64,000 nt of DNA, taken from assembly GCA_045589695.1 (NCBI GenBank), contig JAZNPP010000037.1, positions 1 through 64,000 on the forward strand, read 5' to 3'. The DNA is from HGM04593 sp045589695. GTDB taxonomy: Bacteria > Bacteroidota > Bacteroidia > Bacteroidales > Bacteroidaceae. A program made the translations under genes and the position numbers. The notes under the pieces are model-generated. The model had not been told where the DNA came from and did no database searches. It saw only the letters and a program-made list of their open reading frames with translations. Shown here one piece after another: positions 1 to 8,304 of the stretch. Numbering within the stretch: the first letter of the stretch is position 1; each line of letters starts with the position of its first letter.

Positions 1-221
1 GAAAGGCTTGAAACGGCAAGCGGACGACGAACGAGTTATATTGCCGGCGGCAATTCACGAGCAAGAGGAGAAAGCGGCTCGAACGCCCTGTGCCGGGCCT
101 TTTGGTACTTTTGTGCGACAAAAGTACATGACAGAACGACAACAAGAAGAATAAAAAACAACAGGTCAAGGGTAAATCGCAACAGGAATAAAAAATCCTA
201 CTCCAACTTTGCGGATGAACC
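1..221. repeat. Dispersed 220-bp repeat, copy 1 (left end cut by window)
   Basis: This stretch is nearly identical to 7909-8128: same orientation, one 1-bp gap and scattered substitutions. Similarity stops sharply after the shared gatgaacc. It contains a perfect inverted repeat, GTACTTTTGT-gcg-ACAAAAGTAC, at 105-127. No convincing gene lies in it. It may extend left of the window. Such noncoding elements are common between Bacteroidales genes; the function is unknown. Confidence 0.85.
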
Positions 222-276
222 GCTAATTCTCTTTTTTGTCAGCATGCAAGCAAACTTGCTGCTGCTATAAAAGAAT

Positions 277-306
277 ATCAGGAAACAATTTACATCGTTT
301 CCTGAT
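277..306 (-). terminator. Rho-independent terminator of tRNA-His
   Basis: A 10-bp perfect stem (ATCAGGAAAC / GTTTCCTGAT) with a 10-nt loop. Read on the minus strand it lies just past the tRNA 3' end and is followed by a T-rich run. Confidence 0.6.
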
Positions 307-310
307 TTCT

Positions 311-388
311 TGGGGTGGTTGATGGGATTCGAACCCACGACATTCAGAACCACAATCTGACGCTCTAACCAGCTGAACTACAACCACC
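311..388 (-). tRNA. tRNA-His (GTG anticodon)
   Basis: The reverse complement folds as a standard cloverleaf. The acceptor GGTGGTT pairs with AACCACC, the anticodon loop TTGTGGT gives GTG, and the T arm reads GGGTTCGAATCCC. The extra 5' G and the C73 discriminator typical of tRNA-His are present, and the 3' CCA is encoded. Confidence 0.95.
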
Positions 389-570
389 ATGTCGCTTTGA
401 TTTCTCAAAGCGTTGCAAAGGTATAACTTTTTCAGATATTATACAAGCATTATCGGCTGTTTTTTTGTTTACTGTCGAAACTTTTTGCCTCAATATTTAA
501 AATATACCAAGATTTTGAATGTCTGATTTCCCCCGATTTATTACCTTTATACCGCACAACGCTTGACTGT

Positions 571-1743
571 ATGATACTGCACGTATTCAACCCTGAAAAT
601 GACTTGGCATTGGCCGACGGCGGAGCGAACTATTCTCCAACGCCGGCTGCATGCAGAATCGCATACGATCTCGCATGCTTGCCTCTGTGGTTTGCCGACG
701 CCGGTGATGCGGTATTGTTGCCCGACGGACAGCACTGTGAATATGCCGAAGTTATGTCACGTCTTTTCGTGTTGGCAAAACCTTACGAAAAATCCTTCCG
801 TAATAATGTGACAATGTGCCGTCCATGGGGGTGGAGTCCTCAGATGTTACGCAAACTGCAAACGGCAGGTTTCGGTGAGCTGCTGCCTGCAAAGCGTTGT
901 ATTGATGCTATAAGGGAATTTTCCAACCGCAGAACGTCGATAAAAATTTTAGAGGCACTTGCTGAAAGAGGCTTCGACACTCCTGCAATGCCGTTGTATA
1001 TGACTGCGGCCGACGATGTCGCAGAGTTCATTAACAGCCGTCAGCGCTGTGTCGTGAAAGCTCCGTGGTCGGGCAGCGGAAAAGGTGTGATGTGGGGTTT
1101 AGGACGTGTCGAAACGCCGTTGGAGAATTTTTACAAAGGCGTTATCCGCAGGCAAGGAGGTGTGGTGTGCGAGAATTTCCTCGACAGCATAGTAGAGTTC
1201 GCGATGGAATTCCGCTCAAGCAAGAACGGCATCGCTTTTTCGGGTTATTCGCTTTTTAATACGCATAAAGGCTCATATACAGGCAATATGCTTGCAAGTG
1301 ACAGGGTGATAGAAGAGCGGATTGCGGAGTATATCCCGCTGCACGAACTTCACAGGCTAAGAGGCGAACTCGAAAAGATTTTGCAGGATATTTCCGTCCA
1401 TGAGTGTTACGACGGCTATCTCGGCGTAGATATGATGATTTACGACGACAAAGGAAATATGCGCCTTAACCCGTGTATGGAACTCAATCTCAGGATGAAT
1501 ATGGGCATGGTGTCGAGGCTGTTCTATGACAAGCATGTATCTGCCGCGTCCGTCGGCGACTACAAAGTCGATTTCTTCAAGAGGGACGGCGAGGCTCTTG
1601 CGCTTCACGAGAAGAACATGCAGGAATACCCTCTTACCGTCAAAGAGGGCAAGATCGTTTCCGGTTACATTAACTTGTCGCCAATTACAGCCCAGAGCCG
1701 TTATTCGGCATATGCCATAATAAAAAATGACTCCGGACTATGA
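571..1743 (+). CDS. Conserved Bacteroidales protein with ATP-grasp-like features
   Basis: A 390-residue cytosolic protein with no signal peptide or membrane segment. The middle has a glycine-rich lysine motif, VVKAPWSGSGKGV (about residues 157-169), and an acidic region. Near the C-terminus LNPCMELNLRMNMG looks like the metal-binding Glu/Asn strand of ATP-grasp enzymes. Together these suggest an ATP-dependent ligase or kinase of the ATP-grasp fold, which is inference from motifs. The substrate is unknown. It stands alone between tRNA-His and pepP. The start is the first ATG; no obvious promoter was found. Confidence 0.8.
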   Translation: MILHVFNPENDLALADGGANYSPTPAACRIAYDLACLPLWFADAGDAVLLPDGQHCEYAEVMSRLFVLAKPYEKSFRNNVTMCRPWGWSPQMLRKLQTAGFGELLPAKRCIDAIREFSNRRTSIKILEALAERGFDTPAMPLYMTAADDVAEFINSRQRCVVKAPWSGSGKGVMWGLGRVETPLENFYKGVIRRQGGVVCENFLDSIVEFAMEFRSSKNGIAFSGYSLFNTHKGSYTGNMLASDRVIEERIAEYIPLHELHRLRGELEKILQDISVHECYDGYLGVDMMIYDDKGNMRLNPCMELNLRMNMGMVSRLFYDKHVSAASVGDYKVDFFKRDGEALALHEKNMQEYPLTVKEGKIVSGYINLSPITAQSRYSAYAIIKNDSGL

Positions 1744-1885
1744 TTAGCGAGGCTGGAGTCCGTATCCTCTCAGTTGCTTGACAAGAACATTCTTGCAGTT
1801 TACGATAAAATTGCGGTGTTCTGTGTCTTCACATCGCCGTTGTAAAAAAATCAGGGCAAGCTTCATATTTCTTGCTCGTTTGTGT

Positions 1886-1893
1886 TATATTTG
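1886..1893 (+). promoter_or_regulatory. Putative -7 promoter element (TATATTTG) of pepP
   Basis: Matches the Bacteroidota TAnnTTTG element 17 bp before the pepP ATG. No well-spaced TTG box is visible upstream, so this is a partial match. Confidence 0.5.
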
Positions 1894-1910
1894 CTTAAAA
1901 CTAAAAAAAT

Positions 1911-3692
1911 ATGAAGAATATCATACAGGAACGAGTGAACGATTTCCGTTCATATATGAAAGGTAACGGATTTGACGCTTTCATAATTGTCAGCAGCGAC
2001 CCGCATAGCAGCGAATATGTTGCCGACTGCTGGAAATCGCGTGAGTGGATATCGGGCTTCGACGGCTCTGCCGGAACTGTTGTCATAACGGCTGACAAGG
2101 CTCTCTTGTGGACAGACTCCCGCTATTGGCTTGCTGCTGACAAGGCTCTTGCCGGTACCGGATATGAACTTATGAAAGATGGTGCAGCCGATACTCCTTC
2201 CATACCTCAATGGCTGTGTGACAACCTTTCCGAAGGTGATGTGGTGGCTATTGACGGAACAGTATGCTCTGTCGTGGAAGCGGATGCTTGGCGTGTCCCG
2301 TTTGCCGAAAAGGGCATAAAGATTGACTATGCGAGAGACCCGTTCGAGGAGCTATGGACCGGACGCCCGTCGCTTCCTCTTGGCAAAGCAGAGATAATGC
2401 CGGAAGAGGTTGCCGGAGAAACGGCAAAGAGCAAACTGATGCGTCTGCGTGCGGCTCTTGAAACGGAAAATGCAGAAGGCATGCTTGTTACTATGCTCGA
2501 CGAGGTGGCTTGGCTTACTAACCTCCGTGGCAACGACGTTGAATATAATCCTGTAGTTGTCGCATATATGATCGTCACTCTTGATAGTGCAGTTCTTTAT
2601 ATCGATGAGAGAAAACTTACTGCCGGAGTCCGCAATTATTTGAATTCTCAAGGTATAACAGTTGCAGGGTACGGTGATATCTGGCAAGCGCTTAAGGAGT
2701 ATGACAAGAATACTATTCTAATACAGCCGTCGAAATGCAATGTATCTGCTGTTAAATCAATTGAGCCGAATAAGACTGTTTTCCGTGCCGACTCTCCTGT
2801 GGCTAAAATGAAGGCTGTCAAGAACAATACCGAAATTGAAGGTTTCAGACGCTCTATGTTGAGCGAAGGCGTCGCAATGGTAAAGTTGCTCAATTGGCTG
2901 AAGCCTGCGGTAGAAAAAGGCGGCATAAGAGAACTTGATGTTGATAAGAAATTGACAGAACTTCGCGGTACCGACAAAATGTTTAAAGGGCTCAGTTTCG
3001 CTACAATAGCTGCCTACGGAGCGAATGCGGCCATTGTGCATTATGAGCCTACGCCCGAAGAGAACGCTTTGCTGAAGCCGCAAGGTTTTCTGCTGCTCGA
3101 TTGTGGCGGACAGTACATCGACGGAACGACGGATATTACAAGAACAATACCTTTAGGTAAGCTCACTGAAGAAGAAAAGGCGGATTACACACGTGTTCTT
3201 CGTGGACATATATCTCTCGCTATGGCGAAATTCCCTAAAGGGACATGCGGCACGCAGCTCGATGTTCTTGCCCGTCAATGGCTATGGCAAGCAGGTGAGA
3301 ACTACCTGCATGGAACAGGTCATGGAGTAGGGCATTGCCTGAATGTGCATGAAGGACCGCACCAGATACGAATGAATAACATGCCTGCACCGCTCGTGCC
3401 TGGAATGACGGTCACCAATGAACCGGGATTATATAAGGCCGGGCGTTACGGAATACGTATCGAGAACACCATGCTTATAAAGAAGTATCGTGAAGGCGAG
3501 TTCGGTGAGTTCTATGAAATGGAGCCGCTGACATTGTGTCCGATAGACACTAAGGCTATTATTCCGGAACTGCTCGGCAGCGATGCGATAGAGTATCTCA
3601 ACAGCTACCATGCGTATGTGTATGAAATGTTGTCGCCTTATCTCGAAGGCGAGGAACTTGAATTTCTGGAGCGGGCTTGCAGGAAACTTTAG
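1911..3692 (+). CDS. pepP: Xaa-Pro aminopeptidase (M24B family)
   Basis: A 593-residue cytosolic metallopeptidase that removes N-terminal residues preceding proline. The N-terminal two creatinase-like domains begin with a DAFIIVSSDPHSSEY segment. The C-terminal pita-bread domain shows the metal-binding set: DCGG and DGTTDITRT (Asp ligands), HGTGHGVGH (His) and NEPGLY (Glu). The length, about 590-600 residues, matches the long aminopeptidase P class found in Bacteroidota and eukaryotes rather than the 440-residue E. coli form. Monocistronic, and convergent with the FHA gene. Confidence 0.93.
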   Translation: MKNIIQERVNDFRSYMKGNGFDAFIIVSSDPHSSEYVADCWKSREWISGFDGSAGTVVITADKALLWTDSRYWLAADKALAGTGYELMKDGAADTPSIPQWLCDNLSEGDVVAIDGTVCSVVEADAWRVPFAEKGIKIDYARDPFEELWTGRPSLPLGKAEIMPEEVAGETAKSKLMRLRAALETENAEGMLVTMLDEVAWLTNLRGNDVEYNPVVVAYMIVTLDSAVLYIDERKLTAGVRNYLNSQGITVAGYGDIWQALKEYDKNTILIQPSKCNVSAVKSIEPNKTVFRADSPVAKMKAVKNNTEIEGFRRSMLSEGVAMVKLLNWLKPAVEKGGIRELDVDKKLTELRGTDKMFKGLSFATIAAYGANAAIVHYEPTPEENALLKPQGFLLLDCGGQYIDGTTDITRTIPLGKLTEEEKADYTRVLRGHISLAMAKFPKGTCGTQLDVLARQWLWQAGENYLHGTGHGVGHCLNVHEGPHQIRMNNMPAPLVPGMTVTNEPGLYKAGRYGIRIENTMLIKKYREGEFGEFYEMEPLTLCPIDTKAIIPELLGSDAIEYLNSYHAYVYEMLSPYLEGEELEFLERACRKL

Positions 3693-3767
3693 AGTACAGA
3701 TAACAGATAAAAAAGATGTTACTGCCTATAATGTAGTCACCTTAGTATGGTTAGCGTTCTGTTTGAA

Positions 3768-4265
3768 TCACTCTTCGCCTTCGGGGGTGTGGAGAATAAG
3801 CGTCGTAGCGCCAAGGGTGATTATTGCGCCGTCTTCTATCAGCAGACGTTCTTTGTTGCCAAGCACTCTGTTCATGACGAACGTGCCTGTAACGCTCTGG
3901 TTATCACGAATTGTGTATTTTAGTTCTCCTGAATAGTCGCGCTTAACATTGATGATGCAATGACGCCTATCCATGCTCGGGTCGCTTGTCTCGATAGGGT
4001 GAGAGATAACCGTTCCTTTGTTGTAGCGTCCGAACATGTTGTCGCCCTCGCGCAAAGGTATTACCTGCTTGAAGCAGAATGTGTTTTCGATGACTACAAT
4101 ATGGCCGAAATCCTCAGTCTTTATATCATCGTCATTTTCTCCGATACGTATCGTGAAACTTTTACGGCAATGTTCGCACTCGAAAACAAGCGACTGCCCG
4201 GTTTTGTAGCCTGACGCATCAAAGTCTATTGCGTGGTCGCATTTAGGACATATAATCTTGCTCAT
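3768..4265 (-). CDS. Zinc-ribbon plus FHA-domain protein
   Basis: A 165-residue protein. An N-terminal zinc ribbon uses CPKC (residues 5-8) and CEHC, an MJ0042-type finger. An FHA domain follows, with FGR, SMDRRHC and NQSVTGTF strands, the fold that binds phosphothreonine peptides. The start is placed at the ATG giving MSKIICPKC; an upstream in-frame codon would lie inside the neighbour's stop region. It begins 5 bp after the HU/SPOR gene ends, so the two form an operon. Role inferred: an adaptor sensing phosphorylation, perhaps linked to the envelope or division protein encoded upstream. Confidence 0.85.
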   Translation of the reverse strand: MSKIICPKCDHAIDFDASGYKTGQSLVFECEHCRKSFTIRIGENDDDIKTEDFGHIVVIENTFCFKQVIPLREGDNMFGRYNKGTVISHPIETSDPSMDRRHCIINVKRDYSGELKYTIRDNQSVTGTFVMNRVLGNKERLLIEDGAIITLGATTLILHTPEGEE

Positions 4266-4270
4266 GAGAA

Positions 4271-5242
4271 TCAATGGATATGCACCCAAGCGTCGGGGAA
4301 AATATTTTTGACTGCTGAAAGCGCCTCGTTCGCCTCTTCGGCACTGTTGAAGTCGCTTATTGATATACGGTGTCTGCCGCCTCCGACAACAACTGTGTAG
4401 TCGGCTTTATGCTTTCTTGTAAGCTCTTTAATCGCCAACTGAGCATTATCGGCGTTAGGAGAACTTGCGACAATTATTGAATAGAGCTTCTGCGGCACGG
4501 CCGTTTCGGCAACAGTCTCCTCTGCAGGCCGCTCAATGGTTTTTACGGCATCGCAGCCCTGCAGGGTGACGATATTCTCGGTAGCGGTGTCCTCTACAGG
4601 AGCGATCTCGCATACGGGCTCTTCTGCAGCGACAGGCTCTGACTTTACTGCCGGCGCCGCATTGTTTTTTTCCGCCGGAGCCAATTGCGCTATTGACGCC
4701 TGCATGCCCTTCTCGAACGCTGTGTCGCTGACAGGAGTGACAAAGAAGAACGCAAGAATAACCGCTGCCGCAATGGCAATGTATCTGCCGAAATCGTGCT
4801 GCTTGATGACAATCTTCTTCTCCTCGTACTGGCTGAGCAAAGGGAGAGCCAAAGGCTCGAAACCGAAATTATACGGGTCTTCTACGGCATTTTCGTTGGG
4901 AACAAAAGAAATCTCGCCGTTTATGTTCATATGGAATGTGCCAAGTTCTCCGAAACAGCATATGCTGTCGCTCTCAAGCTTGCGACGCAGCGAATCGATG
5001 TCATTCGACAATGCCTTGTTCGCGTCTTCGTAAGATACTTTGCCGTCGGAAATATATTCCGACAACAGCAGGGCGTCATCGACAGTCACGTTGGGATTAA
5101 AGCCGAGAGTGCGGTGCGGCGGCATGAATATCTGCTCCTTTGAGTTGTAGTACGCAGGAACATCATGTGTAAGGAAAGCGCCCAACGACGGTATTATAAC
5201 GCAGTTGTGACGTGCCAAAAGCTTCGCTGTATGTCTAATCAT
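4271..5242 (-). CDS. HU-like (CCDC81-type) membrane protein with SPOR domain
   Basis: A 323-residue protein. Residues 1-135 look like the paired HU-CCDC81 domains of Bacteroidota (IIPSLGAFL, then CFGELGTFHMNINGEISF). A single membrane helix lies at about 153-170. A low-complexity Ala/Pro/Glu linker follows, then a C-terminal SPOR domain (about 250-323), a fold that binds denuded septal peptidoglycan. This implies a cytosolic HU-like head and a periplasmic SPOR tail. The ATG at 5242 is preferred over an in-frame GTG at 5251, because the promoter at 5256-5285 predicts transcription starting at about 5250. Confidence 0.85.
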   Translation of the reverse strand: MIRHTAKLLARHNCVIIPSLGAFLTHDVPAYYNSKEQIFMPPHRTLGFNPNVTVDDALLLSEYISDGKVSYEDANKALSNDIDSLRRKLESDSICCFGELGTFHMNINGEISFVPNENAVEDPYNFGFEPLALPLLSQYEEKKIVIKQHDFGRYIAIAAAVILAFFFVTPVSDTAFEKGMQASIAQLAPAEKNNAAPAVKSEPVAAEEPVCEIAPVEDTATENIVTLQGCDAVKTIERPAEETVAETAVPQKLYSIIVASSPNADNAQLAIKELTRKHKADYTVVVGGGRHRISISDFNSAEEANEALSAVKNIFPDAWVHIH

Positions 5243-5255
5243 TTTTTCCACGAAG

Positions 5256-5285
5256 CAAATTTAATAAAAAAAAGCGTAGCGACAA
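5256..5285 (-). promoter_or_regulatory. Bacteroidota-type promoter for HU/SPOR-FHA operon
   Basis: On the minus strand, TTG (5285-5283), a 19-bp spacer and TAAATTTG (5263-5256) match the sigma-ABfr consensus. The leader before the ATG would be only about 8 nt, which settles the start choice. Confidence 0.75.
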
Positions 5286-5355
5286 TTCGTTGATTGACAA
5301 AAAAACATTCGAAGGTAAAAAACTTTTAAGTATCTTCGCATAAAATATTCGACAG

Positions 5356-7170
5356 ATGCAAAAAAGACATATCGAACTTCTTGCCCCGGCAAAGAATTTA
5401 CCAACAGGAATCACTGCTATCAATCACGGTGCCGATGCGGTTTATATCGGCGCGGTGCAGTTCGGAGCGCGTCAGGCGGCGGGCAACAGCGTAGAGGATA
5501 TCGCCAAGCTTGTCGATTATGCGCATATTTTCGGCGTGAAGGTTTATGTTACGCTAAATACGATTATACGTGACGAAGAAATAGCCGACGCAGAGAAGCT
5601 CATTGCGCGGTTATATGAAATAGGTGTCGATGCCCTGATTGTGCAGGACATGGCTATCGCACGAATGGATATCCCGCCGATACCGTTGCATGCAAGTACA
5701 CAGATGGACAATTGCTCTGTCGAAAAGGCCAGATTCCTTGCCGGCACGGGCTTTCCTCGTGTAGTGCTTGCACGGGAACTCTCCTTGAAGCAGATAGCGG
5801 ACATCCACAAAGCTGTCCCGGAAACGGAACTTGAAGTGTTCGTTCACGGCGCTCTTTGCGTAAGCTACAGCGGACGTTGTTATGCGTCGCAGCACTGTTT
5901 CGGACGCAGCGCTAACCGTGGGGCATGCGCCCAGTTCTGCCGCCTGCCGTTCGACCTTGTAGATGCCGACAATAAAGTCATAGTAAAAGACAAACACCTG
6001 CTCTCGCTAAAGGACATGAACCGAAGCGATTATCTCGAAGATATGCTCGATGCAGGCGTCACGTCGCTCAAGATTGAGGGTCGCCTGAAAGATGAATCAT
6101 ACGTGAAGAACATTACCTCTTATTATCGTGGCAAACTTGACGCTCTTTTTGCTCGACGCAAGGAATACGTCCGTGCTTCGTACGGCAGAATATCGCCGCA
6201 GTTCGTTCCGTCGCCCGAAAAGAGCTTCAGCCGAGGATTTACCGATTACATGCTCGCCGGAGGCAGGGAGAACATGACATCGTTCGAGACACCGAAGTCC
6301 AAAGGCGAGTTCATGGGATATGTAAGGTTCGTGTCACGTAATTTCTTCACAGTAACAGGCAAGACGTTCAATAATGGTGACGGAGCATGCTTTGTCGGTG
6401 CTGACGGCAAGCTCAACGGCTTTAGAATAAACAGGGTAGAGGGAAACAGGGTGTTCCCGCAATCAATGCCGTCTGTACAGAGCGGAGACATGCTCTACCG
6501 TAATTATGACTGTGATTTCGAGAGAGAACTGTCGCGTGCCGACATACCGAGACGTCTTGCATTGGATATGCATTTCGGCGACAACGGACAGGGCTTCACT
6601 CTATCCGCTACCGACGAGAGCGGCATGCAGCATAGCGTCGAGGCGGCTTTCGAAAAGAATATAGCCCGTTCGCCGCAGACCGACAATATAATAACTCAAC
6701 TCAGCAAGCTTGGCAATACTCCGTTCGAGGCACGTAGTGTCAAGGTGGAGATGTCCGCTGATTGGTTTGTGCCGTCATCGCTGCTTAGTGACATGCGTCG
6801 CAGGCTCTGCACGGTCATAGAGGAGAACCGAAGGACGAAACATCTGCGTGAGGATATGCGTTTGAACGAAAATGGTATCAAATACCCGGCTGAAGTACTG
6901 GACTACAGGGGTAACGTGGCTAATGAGCTGGCACGCGAGTTTTACCTCTCGCATGGGGTAGGGAGCGTTGAACCCGCATTTGAGCTGAAGCCCGTCGATA
7001 ATGCGGCAATAATGTTCTGTAAGCATTGCATAAAGTTCAGCATGGGGTGGTGCAGCAAGAGCGGCGAGAAGCCCCCGTTCAAAGAGCCTTTCTTCCTTGT
7101 ATCGGCCGACGGCCGACGTTTCAGGCTTCACTTCGATTGCAAAGAGTGCATAATGGAGGTTAGGGTTTAA
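5356..7170 (+). CDS. U32 family protein, RlhA-like (23S rRNA hydroxylation family)
   Basis: A 604-residue protein annotated in many genomes as a collagenase-like peptidase. The U32 signature is clear at about 155-190: EVFVHGALCVSYSGRC, then CFGRSANRGACAQFCR with a cysteine cluster. The long C-terminal half resembles E. coli RlhA (YdcP), which hydroxylates 23S rRNA C2501, rather than the shorter TrhP or UbiU/UbiV. The pair CKHC and CKEC near the C-terminus may add metal ligands. The precise substrate is inference. It is transcribed divergently from the HU/SPOR gene; a weak TATCTTCG box lies at 5331-5338. Confidence 0.85.
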   Translation: MQKRHIELLAPAKNLPTGITAINHGADAVYIGAVQFGARQAAGNSVEDIAKLVDYAHIFGVKVYVTLNTIIRDEEIADAEKLIARLYEIGVDALIVQDMAIARMDIPPIPLHASTQMDNCSVEKARFLAGTGFPRVVLARELSLKQIADIHKAVPETELEVFVHGALCVSYSGRCYASQHCFGRSANRGACAQFCRLPFDLVDADNKVIVKDKHLLSLKDMNRSDYLEDMLDAGVTSLKIEGRLKDESYVKNITSYYRGKLDALFARRKEYVRASYGRISPQFVPSPEKSFSRGFTDYMLAGGRENMTSFETPKSKGEFMGYVRFVSRNFFTVTGKTFNNGDGACFVGADGKLNGFRINRVEGNRVFPQSMPSVQSGDMLYRNYDCDFERELSRADIPRRLALDMHFGDNGQGFTLSATDESGMQHSVEAAFEKNIARSPQTDNIITQLSKLGNTPFEARSVKVEMSADWFVPSSLLSDMRRRLCTVIEENRRTKHLREDMRLNENGIKYPAEVLDYRGNVANELAREFYLSHGVGSVEPAFELKPVDNAAIMFCKHCIKFSMGWCSKSGEKPPFKEPFFLVSADGRRFRLHFDCKECIMEVRV

Positions 7171-7173
7171 TGT

Positions 7174-7284
7174 TTAACGATTAAAGCGGAGTTTCGACGG
7201 CATGAGCAGCATCTCGTCAAGCGCAGCATCGCTGAAAGTGATGCCGCTTGGGTTGCGATTGCGAATGCCGCCAACAGATTAACG
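7174..7284. repeat. Covarying hairpin repeat, copy A
   Basis: A 110-bp element close to 47665-47772. Its inner hairpin has stem GCATC/GATGC (7226-7230 / 7240-7244). Outer segments cGGCAT and ATGCCg can pair around it. It begins 4 bp after the U32 stop codon and is bordered by TTAACG motifs. Confidence 0.8.
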
Positions 7285-7908
7285 GGTAACGATTAACGGG
7301 GAGCGAGGAAAGTTTAGAGTTTAGAGTTGAGGGTTTAGAGCTTAGTGTAGGTGAGTTTAAAACAAAGACCTCGCTTTCGCTCGCCGTTATATTCTACCGC
7401 AGTCCTCAACCTTAAACTGCGGATTGTTACAATACGTAGGTCTTTCTCTCATTACTTTTTCTCTCGTGAAAAAGTAATCAAAAAACGCCCGTCACGCGAA
7501 GCAACAGTCGTTCGCCGCTTTGCTCGCGAGTCGCACAGCGACATAACTCGGTCGCAGCGAACTTGCCGTTCAGCTCTTTCCGTCGTTCCTCAGGGGCTCC
7601 GGAACTCGCTCGGCGTTGCGTTACTGAATAATAATATAACGGCACACCTCGCTCTGCATGTCCTCGCCTTTTCCCTGAGAAACAACGGAGCCTCACTCTG
7701 TTTTTAACGGTGACGGTATTGTTCGGAAATTACCGTTGCCGGCGGTATAGCAGAAGTAACTTCAAAATAGAACCGGCACTGTAAGTGAGAGAGTGCAAAG
7801 CCCTGCCGGATGCAGGCCATTGCGCGAGGACTGTATGAGCGAAGTGCGGGTATAACTTACCTTGCATAGCCGCACGAAGGGAGTTCCGCAGCGCCCTGCG
7901 GACGGTAG
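7285..7908. other. Gene-free repeat-derived DNA
   Basis: No supportable gene. It holds TTAACG-type motifs to about 7299, a degenerate TTTAGAG/TTGAGGG tract (7311-7345) and a perfect 10-bp inverted repeat ATTACTTTTT/AAAAAGTAAT (7451-7460 / 7469-7478). A stretch at about 7688 is shared with 47650. From about 7760 it probably belongs to the left part of the 7909-8128 element. Open frames here lack coding character. Confidence 0.6.
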
Positions 7909-8128
7909 AAAGGCTTGAAACGGCAAGCTGACGACGAACGAGTTATATTGCCGAAGGCAATTCACGAGCAAGAGGAGAAAGCGGCTCGAACGCCCTGTGC
8001 CGGGCCTTTTGGTACTTTTGTGCGACAAAAGTACATGACAGAACGACTACAAAAAGAATAAACGACAATAGATTAAGGGTAAGTTGCAATAAGAATAAAA
8101 AATCCTACTCCAACTTTGCGGATGAACC
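7909..8128. repeat. Dispersed 220-bp repeat, copy 2
   Basis: Direct-orientation copy of 1-221. It carries the same perfect inverted repeat GTACTTTTGT-gcg-ACAAAAGTAC (8012-8034). It ends about 180 bp before the start of the secreted discoidin-domain gene. Confidence 0.85.
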
Positions 8129-8197
8129 AAATCTACAAGTAAAAGGCTGTTTTTATGTTAATATTTAAGATTTTAACGTGATTTTGAGCATTATACG

Positions 8198-8227
8198 TTT
8201 GGTTTTGTTGAAAATTCATTAATTTTG
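8198..8227 (+). promoter_or_regulatory. Promoter of secreted discoidin/InlB protein
   Basis: TTTG (8198-8201), an 18-bp spacer and TAATTTTG (8220-8227) match the Bacteroidota promoter. The leader to the ATG is about 70 nt and AT-rich. Confidence 0.65.
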
Positions 8228-8304
8228 TAGCGGAGTATGGAATTTTGTTTGCATCTCTTACAAAGAGAAACAAATAGACATTAATTATTTTAAATTTATA
8301 TTTT

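Noticed and set aside
241..262. Short gcaagcaaacttgc-type inverted repeat near the window start
   Set aside because: It is too short to call as an element. The better hairpin at 277-306 explains the tRNA-His terminator.
7351..7707. Open frame of 118 codons on the plus strand in the repeat region
   Set aside because: Composition is Arg/Ser-rich and irregular, it spans an inverted repeat, and it lacks promoter and domain features. It looks like chance reading of repeat DNA.
7762..8028. Minus-strand frame of 88 codons across the 220-bp repeat
   Set aside because: It begins inside the palindrome. The window-edge copy differs by a 1-base gap that would shift the frame, so coding is not conserved between copies.
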